A stretch of DNA of 64,000 bases from Cyanobacteria bacterium SZAS-4 (GCA_018266255.1 JAFEAT010000010.1:1-64000), one strand, 5' to 3'; positions 52,530 to 61,186 are shown, counted from the stretch's first letter. Numbers and translations: made by a program. Notes: generated by a model not told the origin, from the sequence alone.

Positions 52530-53903
52530 GTGGTAGATTGGGAAAAAAGAAAAATCAGCATCATGGGTTTGGGCAGGAGCGGCATCGCCACTGCTAAATA
52601 CCTCGTTTCCCTTGGCGCCAATGTTTTGTTATCTGAAGCCGAAGAAACGCCCGAAAAGGCTCAAAAGGCGAAGAGTCTTCGTGCCTTAGGTGTGCGAGTC
52701 GAATTCGGCAAACCGACCGATGAAGTGGCTACTTTTGGCGAGTTCATCGTCACCAGCCCCGGCATCAAGCCAGATCACGAGATTTTCCAACGAGCAAAAC
52801 AACTTGGCAAGGAAGTGATTTCTGATGTCGAGTTGGCATATCGCGAAACTCGTGTGCCGATCATCGCAATCACCGGCACAAACGGTAAATCAACAACCAC
52901 AGCGTTGATCAGCCACATCCTGGAAAAGAGCGGCAGAGTCGCTCCCGCCTGCGGTAATATCGGCAATCCAGTCCTCGATCAGTTGGAGCGCCGACCAGAT
53001 TATCTTGTCATTGAAACAAGTTCTTATCAGTTGCACTACTGCAAAAATTTCGCGCCATACATTGGCGTCTGGCTCAATCTCACTCCCGATCATCTCGATT
53101 GGCACGGTAGTCTCGATGAATATGTAAAAGATAAGCGCAAGCTATTCACTAATCAGAGAGCCGATCAATACTCGGTTTTGAATATGGATGATGCGATCGT
53201 CGCGGCCACTCCTGGACGCTCAGAAATTTTTCCGTTCAGCGCTTCCACTGAGCTGAACGCCGCTGTTCAAGGCGCTTTCATGAAAGACGGTTATCTCGCC
53301 TATCGCATCGGTGGTCGCACTCGCCTGGTTTGCCACCAGTCTGAACTGCAAATTCTCGGACAGCACAATCTCGAAAATGCGCTTGCTGCAATCAGTGTTT
53401 GCGCTGTGATCGGTGTCGAGCCAAATGAGATCGAAATGTACTTGAAAGAGTTTGCCGGTCTTGAACACAGGCTTGAATATGTTGCCACCATAAATGGTGT
53501 GAAATATTACAATGACTCGAAGGCTACAAACACCGATTCCGCGATCAAAGCGCTCGAATCTTTTCCTGCCGATAAAGTCGTTCTAATTGCAGGCGGAAAG
53601 GACAAGGGGACTGCACTTGGTGATTTTGTTCATTCTGTGAAAAGTCACGCTGCTGCTGTTATTCTCATAGGTGAAGCCAAGGAGCGCTTCGAAAACGCGT
53701 TGAAAGAGGGAGGGGTCGAAAACATATATCCAGTCAATAGCCTTGAAGAAGCTGTCGATCTGGGTGGAAAGCTGAATCTCGGTCCAGTGCTTTTGTCACC
53801 GGCGTGTGCCAGTTTCGATATGTTTAAAGACTTCGAGGATAGAGGCCGTGTCTTCAAAGATATTGTCCGTTCAAGACTCGAAAAGGTGGCGCCGTCAAAG
53901 TAG
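52530..53903 (+). CDS. murD: UDP-N-acetylmuramoylalanine-D-glutamate ligase MurD
   Basis: Adds D-Glu to UDP-MurNAc-Ala in peptidoglycan precursor synthesis. The MGLGRSGIATAKYL start of the first domain, the ATP loop AITGTNGKSTTTALI near 115, and YNDSKATNTDSAIKAL near 328 are characteristic. The 457-residue length is normal. The likely start is GTG at 52530; no strong ribosome-binding site is seen. It is first in murD-ftsW-murG. Confidence 0.96.
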   Translation: MVDWEKRKISIMGLGRSGIATAKYLVSLGANVLLSEAEETPEKAQKAKSLRALGVRVEFGKPTDEVATFGEFIVTSPGIKPDHEIFQRAKQLGKEVISDVELAYRETRVPIIAITGTNGKSTTTALISHILEKSGRVAPACGNIGNPVLDQLERRPDYLVIETSSYQLHYCKNFAPYIGVWLNLTPDHLDWHGSLDEYVKDKRKLFTNQRADQYSVLNMDDAIVAATPGRSEIFPFSASTELNAAVQGAFMKDGYLAYRIGGRTRLVCHQSELQILGQHNLENALAAISVCAVIGVEPNEIEMYLKEFAGLEHRLEYVATINGVKYYNDSKATNTDSAIKALESFPADKVVLIAGGKDKGTALGDFVHSVKSHAAAVILIGEAKERFENALKEGGVENIYPVNSLEEAVDLGGKLNLGPVLLSPACASFDMFKDFEDRGRVFKDIVRSRLEKVAPSK

Positions 53904-55092
53904 CGCTGCTACTTCACGACGCAGCGATGCACCGGCAGACACTTCTGAACCAGAGTTCAGAGGGCTTCCCAACAGGGCAATATTAAGCCTCGTCTTAACG
54001 TTATGCGGCTTCGGCTTAATGGCTGTTTACAGTGCGTCGGCTCCAGAAGCTTTGCAAAGTTTTCACGATTCAACTGTGTTTTTGCGTCGTCAAGCAATCG
54101 CGTGTTTGATCGGTTTGTTCGCCATGTTCAGCATCAGTCGCTACGACTATCGCAAGCTGAAAAAATGGTCCTGGCCGTTTGCGATCGTTTCCTTGTTGCT
54201 GCTCGGATTAACGATGGTGCCAGGGCTTTCTGTAACAACGATGGGATCGTCGCGGTGGCTCGCACTAGGTCCGATTCAATTCCAACCTTCTGAGTCTTGC
54301 AAAGTCGCCGCCATCATCTTGCTAGCGGCTGGATTGTCTAGACACTTCTGGTGGCACAAACAGATTCTGATCCGTATTGCTGTCAGCCTCGTGATGACGG
54401 TAATCATCGTCAAAGAGCCAGACTTGGGCAGCGCTTTGATGATCATCGGTAGCATCTTTGCACTGCTCTTTGTTTCGGGAATCAACACCATGCTCGTCGG
54501 CGGACTAGCAGCTGGCGGCGGTATATACATTTGGCACCACATCCAGAAGACGCCTTATCAGATGGCGCGAATTCAGAGCTGGCTCAATCCATATCTTTCT
54601 CCGCAGAAAGATGGCTGGAACATTATTCAAGCGCAGCTCGCCATCGGCTCAGGCGGTCTGCTTGGCGTCGGCTTCGGACGCTCACTGCAAAAGCTTTATT
54701 ACCTTCCTGTGCAACACGCCGACTTTATCTTTGCTGTTATCGCAGAAGAATTCGGTATGCTCGGTTGCCTGGTTTTGTTGACTCTGTTTGCGCTCTTTGG
54801 ATATCACGGATTCAAGACCGCAATGGAAGCGCGCACACTCTTCGGTCGGTTGCTCGCGATCGGCATCACCAGCTCAATTTGCTTGCAAGCCGTCGTAAAT
54901 GTTATGGTGACTACGGGATTGCTGCCTGTCACTGGTATCACACTTCCGTTCATAAGCTATGGTGGCACGTCTCTCGTAATCACTCTGACGATGGTAGGTA
55001 TTCTTCTGTCGGTCTCTCGAGACACTGGCAAGTTGGTTGAAGACGATGAGTTCGGAGAACACCCTGCTGAGCCTGAACAAGAGCGCCAATAA
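53848..55092 (+). CDS. ftsW: Lipid II polymerase / cell division protein FtsW
   Basis: SEDS-family glycosyltransferase acting at the septum, with about ten membrane spans. Family segments include GSSRWLALGPIQFQPSESCK, VKEPDLGSALMI, ARIQSWLNPY and TGITLPFISYGGTS. The gene begins inside murD in another frame: GTG at 53848 has GAGG upstream and is my choice (414 residues); the frame stays open to GTG 53806, and a TTG at 53863 is also possible. The overlap with murD is thus about 56 bases. The hydrophilic N-terminal and acidic C-terminal tails are cytoplasmic. Confidence 0.94.
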   Translation: MSSKILSVQDSKRWRRQSSAATSRRSDAPADTSEPEFRGLPNRAILSLVLTLCGFGLMAVYSASAPEALQSFHDSTVFLRRQAIACLIGLFAMFSISRYDYRKLKKWSWPFAIVSLLLLGLTMVPGLSVTTMGSSRWLALGPIQFQPSESCKVAAIILLAAGLSRHFWWHKQILIRIAVSLVMTVIIVKEPDLGSALMIIGSIFALLFVSGINTMLVGGLAAGGGIYIWHHIQKTPYQMARIQSWLNPYLSPQKDGWNIIQAQLAIGSGGLLGVGFGRSLQKLYYLPVQHADFIFAVIAEEFGMLGCLVLLTLFALFGYHGFKTAMEARTLFGRLLAIGITSSICLQAVVNVMVTTGLLPVTGITLPFISYGGTSLVITLTMVGILLSVSRDTGKLVEDDEFGEHPAEPEQERQ

Positions 55093-55135
55093 GAAGCGCA
55101 ATAGGAGTGCCACTAACAGCGCTAATAGGAGCGCT
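55078..55135 (+). repeat. Short degenerate repeats between ftsW and murG
   Basis: Degenerate units of about 12 bases built on GCGC-AATA-AGA/GGA recur four times from the end of ftsW into the spacer. The last two AGCGCT elements (55118-55123 and 55130-55135) flank AATAGG and can pair, so the array could also form a small hairpin ahead of murG. Confidence 0.5.
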
Positions 55136-55190
55136 CGCTTCCAAGCCGGCTGGGACTGCCAATCTCCAGACCGGCAACTAGGATCGCCAA

Positions 55191-56336
55191 ATGGTAAAAC
55201 ATAGAATCGTACTGACTGGCGGTGGCACCGGCGGCCACGTCTACCCAGCTTTGTCAGTGGTAGAGCAATTGAAGGATGATCCTGACGTCGAAGCCATCCT
55301 TTATATAGGGGCGAGCGGTCACTTAGAAGAACGTCTCGCAGCTGAACGAAACATTGAATTTGTCGGGCTTTCGGTTGGCGGAATGCCGAGAAAATTTTCT
55401 CCAAAAATGCTGACCTGGCCATTACAAATGTTGTCGGCAATTTACCGTGCGAAAAACGTTCTCGCTGAATTCAAACCCACAGCTGTGCTTGGCACTGGCG
55501 GCTACGCCTCGGCACCACCTCTGGCCGCTGCCCAACTGCTCTCGATTCCATACGCCATACACGAGCCAGACGCGCATCCTGGGCTGGTTAATCGCGTGTT
55601 CGGAAGTAATGCAAAGCTTGTCTCTCTAGGCATGGAAGGTGCGGCAGATCGATTCCATCCCAAAAGCGGCAAGGTTGTTCCAAACGGAAATCCTGTCAGC
55701 AAGAATTTCACAGCGACGGTCGATAAGTCTACTGTTTGTGCGCATTTCGGTTTGAAACCAGAGTACAAAACTGTACTTGTAACAGGAGGTTCGCAAGGCG
55801 CACAGGCGATCAATGAAACAGTTTTCGCTGCCTTGCCGAAACTGTTGGAAATGGATCCGCCGCTGCAAATAATTCACCAGGTCGGAGAGAAAAACTTCGC
55901 CGAGTTCAAGCAACGTCTCGCTCCCTCCATTGCAGGAAACCCGCGCTATCACTTGCGTGCGTACTTCGATGACTTGTCGACTGCTTACGCTGCGAGCGAC
56001 ATCACGGTCTGTAGAGCGGGCGCAATGACGATATCAGAACTCGCTGTGACTGGAACACCTGCAATTTTCATTCCGTATCCTTTCGCAGCGCAAGACCATC
56101 AAACTTTCAACGCCAATTTCATCGCGGAAAAAGGCGCCGCAACTGTAATTAAACAATCCGCACTAACAACCGACACCTTTATCAGCGCCGTCACAGACAT
56201 CTTGTTAAATCACGAAAAGCTAGATGCTATGCGACTCTCAATGCGCAAACTAGGAAAACCTGACGCCGCCGCAAACCTGGCGACGAACGTAAAACAACTA
56301 AGCACTGACTACCAAAAAAGAGCCTCAGAAACATAA
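55191..56336 (+). CDS. murG: UDP-GlcNAc:lipid I glycosyltransferase MurG
   Basis: Makes lipid II by adding GlcNAc to lipid I at the inner membrane face. The N-terminal GGGTGGHVYPALSV loop (residues 10-23), LGTGGYASAPPL, VTGGSQGAQAINE and CRAGAMTISEL are family motifs. The 381-residue length is slightly above average. It follows ftsW after 98 bases containing small repeats. The remaining dcw genes (murC, murB, ftsQ, ftsZ) are not in this window. Confidence 0.96.
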   Translation: MVKHRIVLTGGGTGGHVYPALSVVEQLKDDPDVEAILYIGASGHLEERLAAERNIEFVGLSVGGMPRKFSPKMLTWPLQMLSAIYRAKNVLAEFKPTAVLGTGGYASAPPLAAAQLLSIPYAIHEPDAHPGLVNRVFGSNAKLVSLGMEGAADRFHPKSGKVVPNGNPVSKNFTATVDKSTVCAHFGLKPEYKTVLVTGGSQGAQAINETVFAALPKLLEMDPPLQIIHQVGEKNFAEFKQRLAPSIAGNPRYHLRAYFDDLSTAYAASDITVCRAGAMTISELAVTGTPAIFIPYPFAAQDHQTFNANFIAEKGAATVIKQSALTTDTFISAVTDILLNHEKLDAMRLSMRKLGKPDAAANLATNVKQLSTDYQKRASET

Positions 56337-56376
56337 AAAAGCCACGGAGCCCCGTTTTCCAAAGCGGCTAGGGGCA

Positions 56377-56392
56377 CCGGTCTACAGACCGG
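56377..56392. terminator. Small palindromic hairpin after murG
   Basis: CCGGTCT and AGACCGG flank AC, 40 bases past the murG stop and just before the end of a convergent small gene. No T tract follows, so termination is uncertain. Confidence 0.35.
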
Positions 56393-56415
56393 CTCAAAGT
56401 GCCAGTCGATGCAAA

Positions 56416-56640
56416 CTAAAGAGAAAGCGGCGGAGCAAGCGGATTAACGATCGGATTCACGATCAGCGTCTGCGCAGCCACAACCATCGGCACGTTGGCA
56501 CGAGTCTCAATCTCGCTTGCGCAGCTCTCGATTTGTCCGAGCAAGCGAACAGGCTCGGTATCTGCACCGTGAAGCCGTATCACAACTTCTTTCAACTCAG
56601 CGATGGCACTCTTAAGAGAGGTTTGATTGGGAAAGGACAT
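56416..56640 (-). CDS. Small hypothetical protein (74 aa)
   Basis: Not recognised. The 74-residue chain begins with a helical, amphipathic stretch (SLKSAIAELKEVVIRLHG) and ends in a hydrophobic, Pro/Val-rich tail (VAAQTLIVNPIVNPLAPPL). AAGGAAGG-type sequence lies before the ATG at 56640. It converges on murG. It might be a small coiled-coil accessory protein. Confidence 0.55.
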   Translation of the reverse strand: MSFPNQTSLKSAIAELKEVVIRLHGADTEPVRLLGQIESCASEIETRANVPMVVAAQTLIVNPIVNPLAPPLSL

Positions 56641-56963
56641 AACCTTCCTTACTAGACTGTGCGGGGGACGAGACGCGATGCAACCGGGTTGCCATTACCT
56701 TGATGTGATACTAGCACAGGGTTTTCCTATTGCAGCCTGCTCTTCTTGGCTAGTAATCTTAAAATTGATGTCAAGAATCGCGCGCCCTGCTGTACTGCTT
56801 GTTTCGAGTATTCATCGGATATGGAGAACTTATTCACATTAGTTATTCAGGTATTATCCTTTTAGTAGCAAAACGGACTGTTTCCGTTGGTTACAGAGAA
56901 TGACCTTCTGATATTGATGCCACGTGACTTATAAATTCGACACCCGCACTAGACTCGACTAAC
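56641..56963. other. Gene-free spacer
   Basis: About 320 bases between a leftward small gene and a rightward membrane protein gene. It should hold their divergent promoters, and an A/T-rich zone runs from about 56825 to 56945. I see no RNA gene or repeat. Confidence 0.4.
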
Positions 56964-57440
56964 ATGCCTCCACTTACACCTGCAGCAATTGAAATGCTTT
57001 GGTGGTTGTGTTTCACCACTCTTTCGATTTTGATTGGTTCTGGATATGTCGTGCGTCGTTTGACTTTGCATTTTCACGCCGAGCACATTCGTCAGCTAAC
57101 AGACTTGCAGCTTTATAAAAACCGCTTGCAGACTGTAACAAGCGAGATGCTGTCTCAAGCCAACGAGATGGATCAGAAGAGCAAATATATCCAGGGCAAT
57201 GTCTCTTCCGATTGGTCAAATAATCTAGGAATCGCTTGCAATGAGCTGGTTCAGTTAGGAGAAACCTTGCCGTTGATCGACCAGCTGCTTGAACGAAAAA
57301 AGATCAAAGCGGCCCGCGAAGGAATCGCTCGGTCGTGTCGAATGGCATCAAAAATCTCGCGCGAGCTGCATGATATTCGCCTTGCTGAGCCGAAACTCTT
57401 AGGCGACAAAAATAGCGGCACTAAAAACCAGCAGAGTTAG
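56964..57440 (+). CDS. Single-TM protein with coiled-coil tail
   Basis: A 158-residue protein with one N-terminal membrane span (about 8-28, MLWWLCFTTLSILIGSGYVV) followed by a long helical region (about 40-140) rich in Leu, Gln and Lys that may form a coiled coil. No enzyme motif or family is recognised. The gene stands alone; no obvious ribosome-binding site is seen before the ATG. Confidence 0.6.
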   Translation: MPPLTPAAIEMLWWLCFTTLSILIGSGYVVRRLTLHFHAEHIRQLTDLQLYKNRLQTVTSEMLSQANEMDQKSKYIQGNVSSDWSNNLGIACNELVQLGETLPLIDQLLERKKIKAAREGIARSCRMASKISRELHDIRLAEPKLLGDKNSGTKNQQS

Positions 57441-57766
57441 TCTTAGTTTCGGCATAAACAAACGATTTCAGAGCGCTTTCAGACTTCGCCCTCCGAGTAT
57501 GCATAGTAGTCTTTTTCTATATCTCGGCGCCACTACTTTTGGTGCGTAAGTTGCGGGCAAAATTCCGGCAAAGTTTAACCAAATATCTTTGCCTGAACCT
57601 ATACATGACAACCCGAAAATCTCATAGAATTGAAGTATAAGGTTTTCAACGAAGTCGGTGACAAAGGCAACGTGCGCTGTCGCTCCTGCGTGCACGAGCA
57701 TGTGGCTATGCCCTTGTCAGAGATTTTGCTGCGACCAATTTAGGATGGATTCAGGAGGATGTGCTC
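57441..57766. other. Gene-free spacer before the acidic repeat gene
   Basis: About 325 bases without a convincing gene. A leftward 77-codon frame (57468-57701) has no ribosome-binding site and unlikely composition. The right end carries AGGAGG (57753-57758), the ribosome-binding site of the repeat gene. Confidence 0.4.
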
Positions 57767-58903
57767 ATGTCGAAGAAGAAAAAAGGAGCGAAAGCAGCTG
57801 CGGCTGGACAAGGTAGCAAAGCCCCGGTAGCAGCGGCTTGCGTTGAAGAAGAAAAGGAAACTTGTGCGTCAACTGAAGATGCAGATACTGCAACAGTTTC
57901 AGAAGAAGCAAAAGAAGAGGAAGCACCAAAAGAAGACGAAGCTGCTGAAGTAACAGCGAGCGAAGAAGAAGCGAAAGAAGAGGAAGCACCAAAAGAAGAC
58001 GAAGCTGCTGAAGTAACAGCGAGCGAAGAAGAAGCGAAAGAAGAGGAAGGACCAAAAGAAGACGAAGCTGCTGAAGTAACAGCGAGCGAAGAAGAAGCGA
58101 AAGAAGAGGAAGCAAAAGAAGACGAGGCTGCTGAAGTGACAGCAAGCGAAGAAGAAGCGAAAGAGGAAGAAGCAAAAGAAGATGAGGCTGCTGAAGTGAC
58201 AGCAAGCGAAGAAGAAGCGAAAGAAGAGGACAAGGAAGAGTGCGAAGCAACTTGTTCAGAAGAAGAATCTAGTGATGCACAACTGGCTCCAGCAGCACAC
58301 GGAGTTGAGGTGCCGGCAGAAGTTGTCGGCGGCGCTTTGACTGCAGAAGAAATGGCCGAAGAATGTAAGGAAGAGTGCAAAGAAGAAGCGAAGGTAGACG
58401 CAGAGCCAGCGGCTGAAGCACCAGCAGAAGAAGCGAAGGAAGAAGCAGCACCAGAAGCTGAAGCACCAGCAGAAGAAGCGAAGGAAGAAGCAGCACCAGA
58501 AGCCGAAGCACCAGCTGAAGAAGCGAAGGAAGAAGCAGCACCAGAAGCTGAAGCACCAGTAGAAAAAGCGAAGGAAGAACCAAAGGAAGAAGAAGCCGCG
58601 AAGGAGGAAGAGGCTAAAGAAGAAGAGCCTGCGGCCGAAGCAAGTGATAGCAATGAAACTTCGGAAGATTCATCAGAAACAACTGATGCATCAACCGATG
58701 AAGAACCTCCATCTGCAAGCACCGACCAAGCAAGTACTGACGAAGCAAGTACTGACGAAGCAAGTACTGACGAAGCAAGTACTGACGAAGCAAGTACTGA
58801 CGAAGCAAGTACTGATGAAGCAAGTACTGATGAAGCCAGTGCAGACGAAGCCAGTGCAGACGAAGCAAGCAGCGATGAAGATAGCAAGGATGAAGTCGAC
58901 TAA
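57767..58903 (+). CDS. Highly acidic repeat protein
   Basis: A 378-residue low-complexity protein. A Lys/Ala start (MSKKKKGAKAAAAGQG) is followed by three repeat zones: about five units of 20-21 residues (EEEAKEEEAPKEDEAAEVTAS), about four units of 15 residues (EEAKEEAAPEAEAPA), and about ten units of 5 residues (DEAST, later DEASA). A few Cys occur between zones one and two (CEATC, ECKEEC). It has no membrane segment or signal. It is expected to be disordered and extended, able to bind cations or basic proteins. The ATG at 57767 is chosen for its spacing from AGGAGG over GTG 57761. Confidence 0.8.
   Translation: MSKKKKGAKAAAAGQGSKAPVAAACVEEEKETCASTEDADTATVSEEAKEEEAPKEDEAAEVTASEEEAKEEEAPKEDEAAEVTASEEEAKEEEGPKEDEAAEVTASEEEAKEEEAKEDEAAEVTASEEEAKEEEAKEDEAAEVTASEEEAKEEDKEECEATCSEEESSDAQLAPAAHGVEVPAEVVGGALTAEEMAEECKEECKEEAKVDAEPAAEAPAEEAKEEAAPEAEAPAEEAKEEAAPEAEAPAEEAKEEAAPEAEAPVEKAKEEPKEEEAAKEEEAKEEEPAAEASDSNETSEDSSETTDASTDEEPPSASTDQASTDEASTDEASTDEASTDEASTDEASTDEASTDEASADEASADEASSDEDSKDEVD
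57902..58231 (+). repeat. Tandem 60-63-bp coding repeats
   Basis: Five full copies and a partial sixth of a 20-21-codon unit, nearly identical at the base level. The first three copies keep a Pro or Gly-Pro codon that the last two have lost. Near identity suggests recent expansion by slippage or recombination. Confidence 0.85.
58406..58570 (+). repeat. Tandem 45-bp coding repeats
   Basis: About three to four copies of a 15-codon unit (GAAGAAGCGAAGGAAGAAGC core) in the middle of the acidic protein gene; copies differ at few bases, the last has Val and Lys substitutions. Confidence 0.8.
58718..58870 (+). repeat. Tandem 15-bp coding repeats
   Basis: About ten copies of GAAGCAAGTACTGAC-type units encoding DEAST, five of them identical in sequence, at the 3' end of the acidic protein gene. 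Copy number is likely to vary between strains. Confidence 0.85.
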
Positions 58904-58942
58904 AATTGAGTAAAGTCGGATTTGAAATTGATCGATGAAATA

Positions 58943-58970
58943 CAAGGAGCACTGGTAACAGTGCTCCTTG
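58943..58970 (+). terminator. Perfect 12-bp hairpin after the acidic repeat gene
   Basis: Arms CAAGGAGCACTG and CAGTGCTCCTTG with loop GTAA, 40 bases past the stop. The stem is perfect but the following ATCTAATTG has no T tract, so it may act as a 3' stabilising element as much as a terminator. Confidence 0.6.
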
Positions 58971-59354
58971 ATCTAATTGAACTGAAAAAGACAAAAAGAA
59001 AACCGGCTCCAGATTGTGCGGTTCATTGCTTGGCCTGGTGCCGGAGAGAATTTCTCTTTTGATTTTTTCGAAAGAACCAGTAGAGTTTATCGCAATTGCG
59101 CAATTTGCTTGGCCGTACTGGGGAGAAAGATTTCTCTGTTCTTTGGTTCGTATGACGGGACTTCAAAATGTAAAGTTCCGCATTTTCAGAATCTTTTTTT
59201 GAATTTCAGGTAACCAGCTGATGACAGTTTGACAGCTGTTTGCAGCTCAACATTATGACGTTCTTGTTAAAAAGTGCCGAGCGCGCCCGTAGAAAGATCA
59301 TCAAAAGCCAGGATGCGATAGGCTTGTTAGCTCAGGATTGAAGAGGTCGCGTTC
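58971..59354 (+). promoter_or_regulatory. gcvT leader with two similar tandem elements
   Basis: About 380 bases without a gene ahead of gcvT. Two segments 79 bases apart (59026-59070 and 59105-59150) both begin TTGCTTGGCC and continue with a GGAGAGAA or GGAGAAAG core and TTTCTCT. They flank the palindrome CGCAATTGCG (59091-59100). Tandem glycine aptamers often control gcvT, but the conserved ACCGAAG and GGTAAAAGGAC elements are not visible, so I do not call a glycine riboswitch. Confidence 0.4.
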
Positions 59355-60461
59355 ATGGTCACAACAACATTGAAAGAAACTCCTCTTGCTTCAGCACATC
59401 GCAGCCTTGGAGCACGAATGGTAGACTTCGCCGGCTGGAATATGCCAGTGCAATACAAATCCATTGTGCAGGAACATCAGGCTTGCCGCACAAAAGTTGG
59501 ATTGTTCGATGTGTCGCACATGGGTGAGTTTCTGGTCACTGGAGCGCAAGCCTCTGAGTTTGTTCAGTACATGGTTGCCAACGACTGCAACAAACTATCT
59601 AACCCTGACATGGCGCTCTACACTCAATTTGTCAGACCAGACGGAAGTACGGTTGACGATTTGATTGTTTATCGAAGAAAATCCGATTGGTTGCTAGTCG
59701 TCAACGCATCCAATATCGAGAAAGATTGGAACTGGCTCAAACAAAACGTCTCGAAATTCAAAGACGTAAAATTGGAAGACATTTCAGAACAGATCGGCTT
59801 GCTGGCTCTGCAAGGTCCACATGCTGTAGAGCTCTTCGCTGAAATTGTTGGCTCGCATGTAAAAGATATGCCGTCGTTCACATATGGCGAAGGCACCGCA
59901 GACGGTATCGAGGTCTGGTTTGGTCGCACAGGTTACACCGGTGAAGACGGCTTTGAGATCTTCGTCAAGACGAATAAAGCCGAGGCACTTTGGAATTTGC
60001 TTTTGCAACGCGGTAAGAAGTTCAACATCGAGCCGTGCGGATTGGGCGCAAGAGATACGCTACGTCTTGAAGCCGGTCTTCCGTTGTACGGACACGAGCT
60101 CGACGATGAGACAAGCCCTATAGAAGCCGGTCTTGGCTGGAGTGTCAAACCTGATAAAGGCGAATTTCTCGGACGAGATGTAATCATTAGCCAGAAGAAA
60201 AATGGCTTGAAAAAACAGTGCGTTTGTCTAAAGGCTGACGGAAAAGCTCTGCCACGCCAGGGTTATGAGGTCTACGCCGGCGATGAAAAAATCGGACAAG
60301 TTACGAGCGGTTCTCAAGGAATTTTTGTTGGCTATCCAATCGCCTTTGCTTTTGTTCCGCCAGTTCATGCAAAAGTGGGCACACAGCTCAGCATCGCAAT
60401 CAGAGATACTAAGGTTCCAGCAACCGTAGTCAAAAGGCCGTTCTACAAGCGCGAAGTTTAA
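59355..60461 (+). CDS. gcvT: Glycine cleavage system aminomethyltransferase (T protein)
   Basis: Transfers the one-carbon unit from aminomethylated lipoyl-H protein to tetrahydrofolate, releasing ammonia. The 368-residue length is normal. Family segments are FAGWNMPVQYKSIVQEHQA, LFDVSHMGEF and RTGYTGEDGFEIF, and GLGARDTLRLEAGLPLYGHE. It is followed 194 bases later by gcvH; gcvP is not in the window. Confidence 0.96.
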   Translation: MVTTTLKETPLASAHRSLGARMVDFAGWNMPVQYKSIVQEHQACRTKVGLFDVSHMGEFLVTGAQASEFVQYMVANDCNKLSNPDMALYTQFVRPDGSTVDDLIVYRRKSDWLLVVNASNIEKDWNWLKQNVSKFKDVKLEDISEQIGLLALQGPHAVELFAEIVGSHVKDMPSFTYGEGTADGIEVWFGRTGYTGEDGFEIFVKTNKAEALWNLLLQRGKKFNIEPCGLGARDTLRLEAGLPLYGHELDDETSPIEAGLGWSVKPDKGEFLGRDVIISQKKNGLKKQCVCLKADGKALPRQGYEVYAGDEKIGQVTSGSQGIFVGYPIAFAFVPPVHAKVGTQLSIAIRDTKVPATVVKRPFYKREV

Positions 60462-60655
60462 TCAGACTTTGGACCCGAAATAACTTTCGAGATTGTTTTG
60501 GTTTTCAAGCAAATTGAGAGCGCGTTAAACGATATATTAGTGGGTTCAATAACATGGATACAAAAAGAGCCCGTCGCGCGAAGCGACAAACAAGAAACCG
60601 GTAGAAGCAATCAGCTAGCGAGTCTAGCGAGATGACAACAGACGTTGGAGGCACA

Positions 60656-61039
60656 ATGCTCACATATCCCGCCGAATTGAAGTACGTCAAAAGCCACGAG
60701 TATGTGCGCCTTGAAGGTGACATTGCGGTAATCGGTATTACCTCATTCGCAGCCGATCAACTTGGCGACGTGACTTTTGTTGAGTTGCCAAAAGTTGGGC
60801 AAAAATTCAAAAACGAGCAGAAATACGGCGTCATCGAATCAGTCAAATCAGTTTCTGACTTGTTCATGCCTTGCGGTGGAGAGGTCATCGCTGTCAACGA
60901 TCGCCTCGGTTCGGAGCCGGAGCTAGTCAACCATGACTGCTACAACGAAGGCTGGATGATTAAAGTCAAAATCGACAGCAAAGCCGAGTTGGATGCTGCT
61001 ATGAGCGCAGACTCCTACAAAGAGTTCATCGTCGAATAA
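60656..61039 (+). CDS. gcvH: Glycine cleavage system H protein
   Basis: The lipoyl carrier shuttling the aminomethyl group among the P, T and L proteins. The lipoyl site is visible in GVIESVKSVSDLFMP, Lys being modified. The ATG at 60656 has TTGGAGG directly upstream and gives the usual length of 127 residues; an upstream ATG at 60632 is less likely. The lipoylation enzymes are not in the window. Confidence 0.96.
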   Translation: MLTYPAELKYVKSHEYVRLEGDIAVIGITSFAADQLGDVTFVELPKVGQKFKNEQKYGVIESVKSVSDLFMPCGGEVIAVNDRLGSEPELVNHDCYNEGWMIKVKIDSKAELDAAMSADSYKEFIVE

Positions 61040-61101
61040 ACTCAGTCTGCGGATTCAGAGTCAGTCAGTCAATGCTTAGTTTCCGCTGAAGATTAAAACC
61101 G

Positions 61102-61129
61102 GGGGTATCTCCTTGATCGGAGATATCCC
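61102..61129 (+). terminator. Hairpin 1 after gcvH
   Basis: Eleven-base-pair stem (one G-T) with arms GGGGTATCTCC and GGAGATATCCC around TTGATC, about 60 bases past gcvH. No T tract follows. Confidence 0.55.
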
Positions 61130-61156
61130 ATGTTAAGTGAAGTAATATTACATCAG

Positions 61157-61186
61157 GGTTTCGGGACTTTCCAATGTCCCGAAGCC
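61157..61186 (+). terminator. Hairpin 2 after gcvH
   Basis: Arms GGTTTCGGGAC and GTCCCGAAGCC (one G-T pair) around TTTCCAAT. With hairpin 1 it forms a tandem pair in the 290-base spacer between gcvH and the next gene. Confidence 0.5.

Noticed and set aside
57902..58870. CRISPR-like regular repeats
   Set aside because: Repeats are in frame, contiguous without unique spacers, and fully coding; no cas genes nearby.
57751..58887. Long leftward open frame (about 379 codons, Ser/Ala/Leu-rich) opposite the acidic repeat gene
   Set aside because: It is a by-product of the GAA/GCA-rich repeats on the + strand; the + strand has the AGGAGG ribosome-binding site and a normal start.
58971..59354. Glycine riboswitch ahead of gcvT
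   Set aside because: Location and tandem layout are right, but the conserved ACCGAAG and GGTAAAAGGAC cores are not seen; kept only as a finding.
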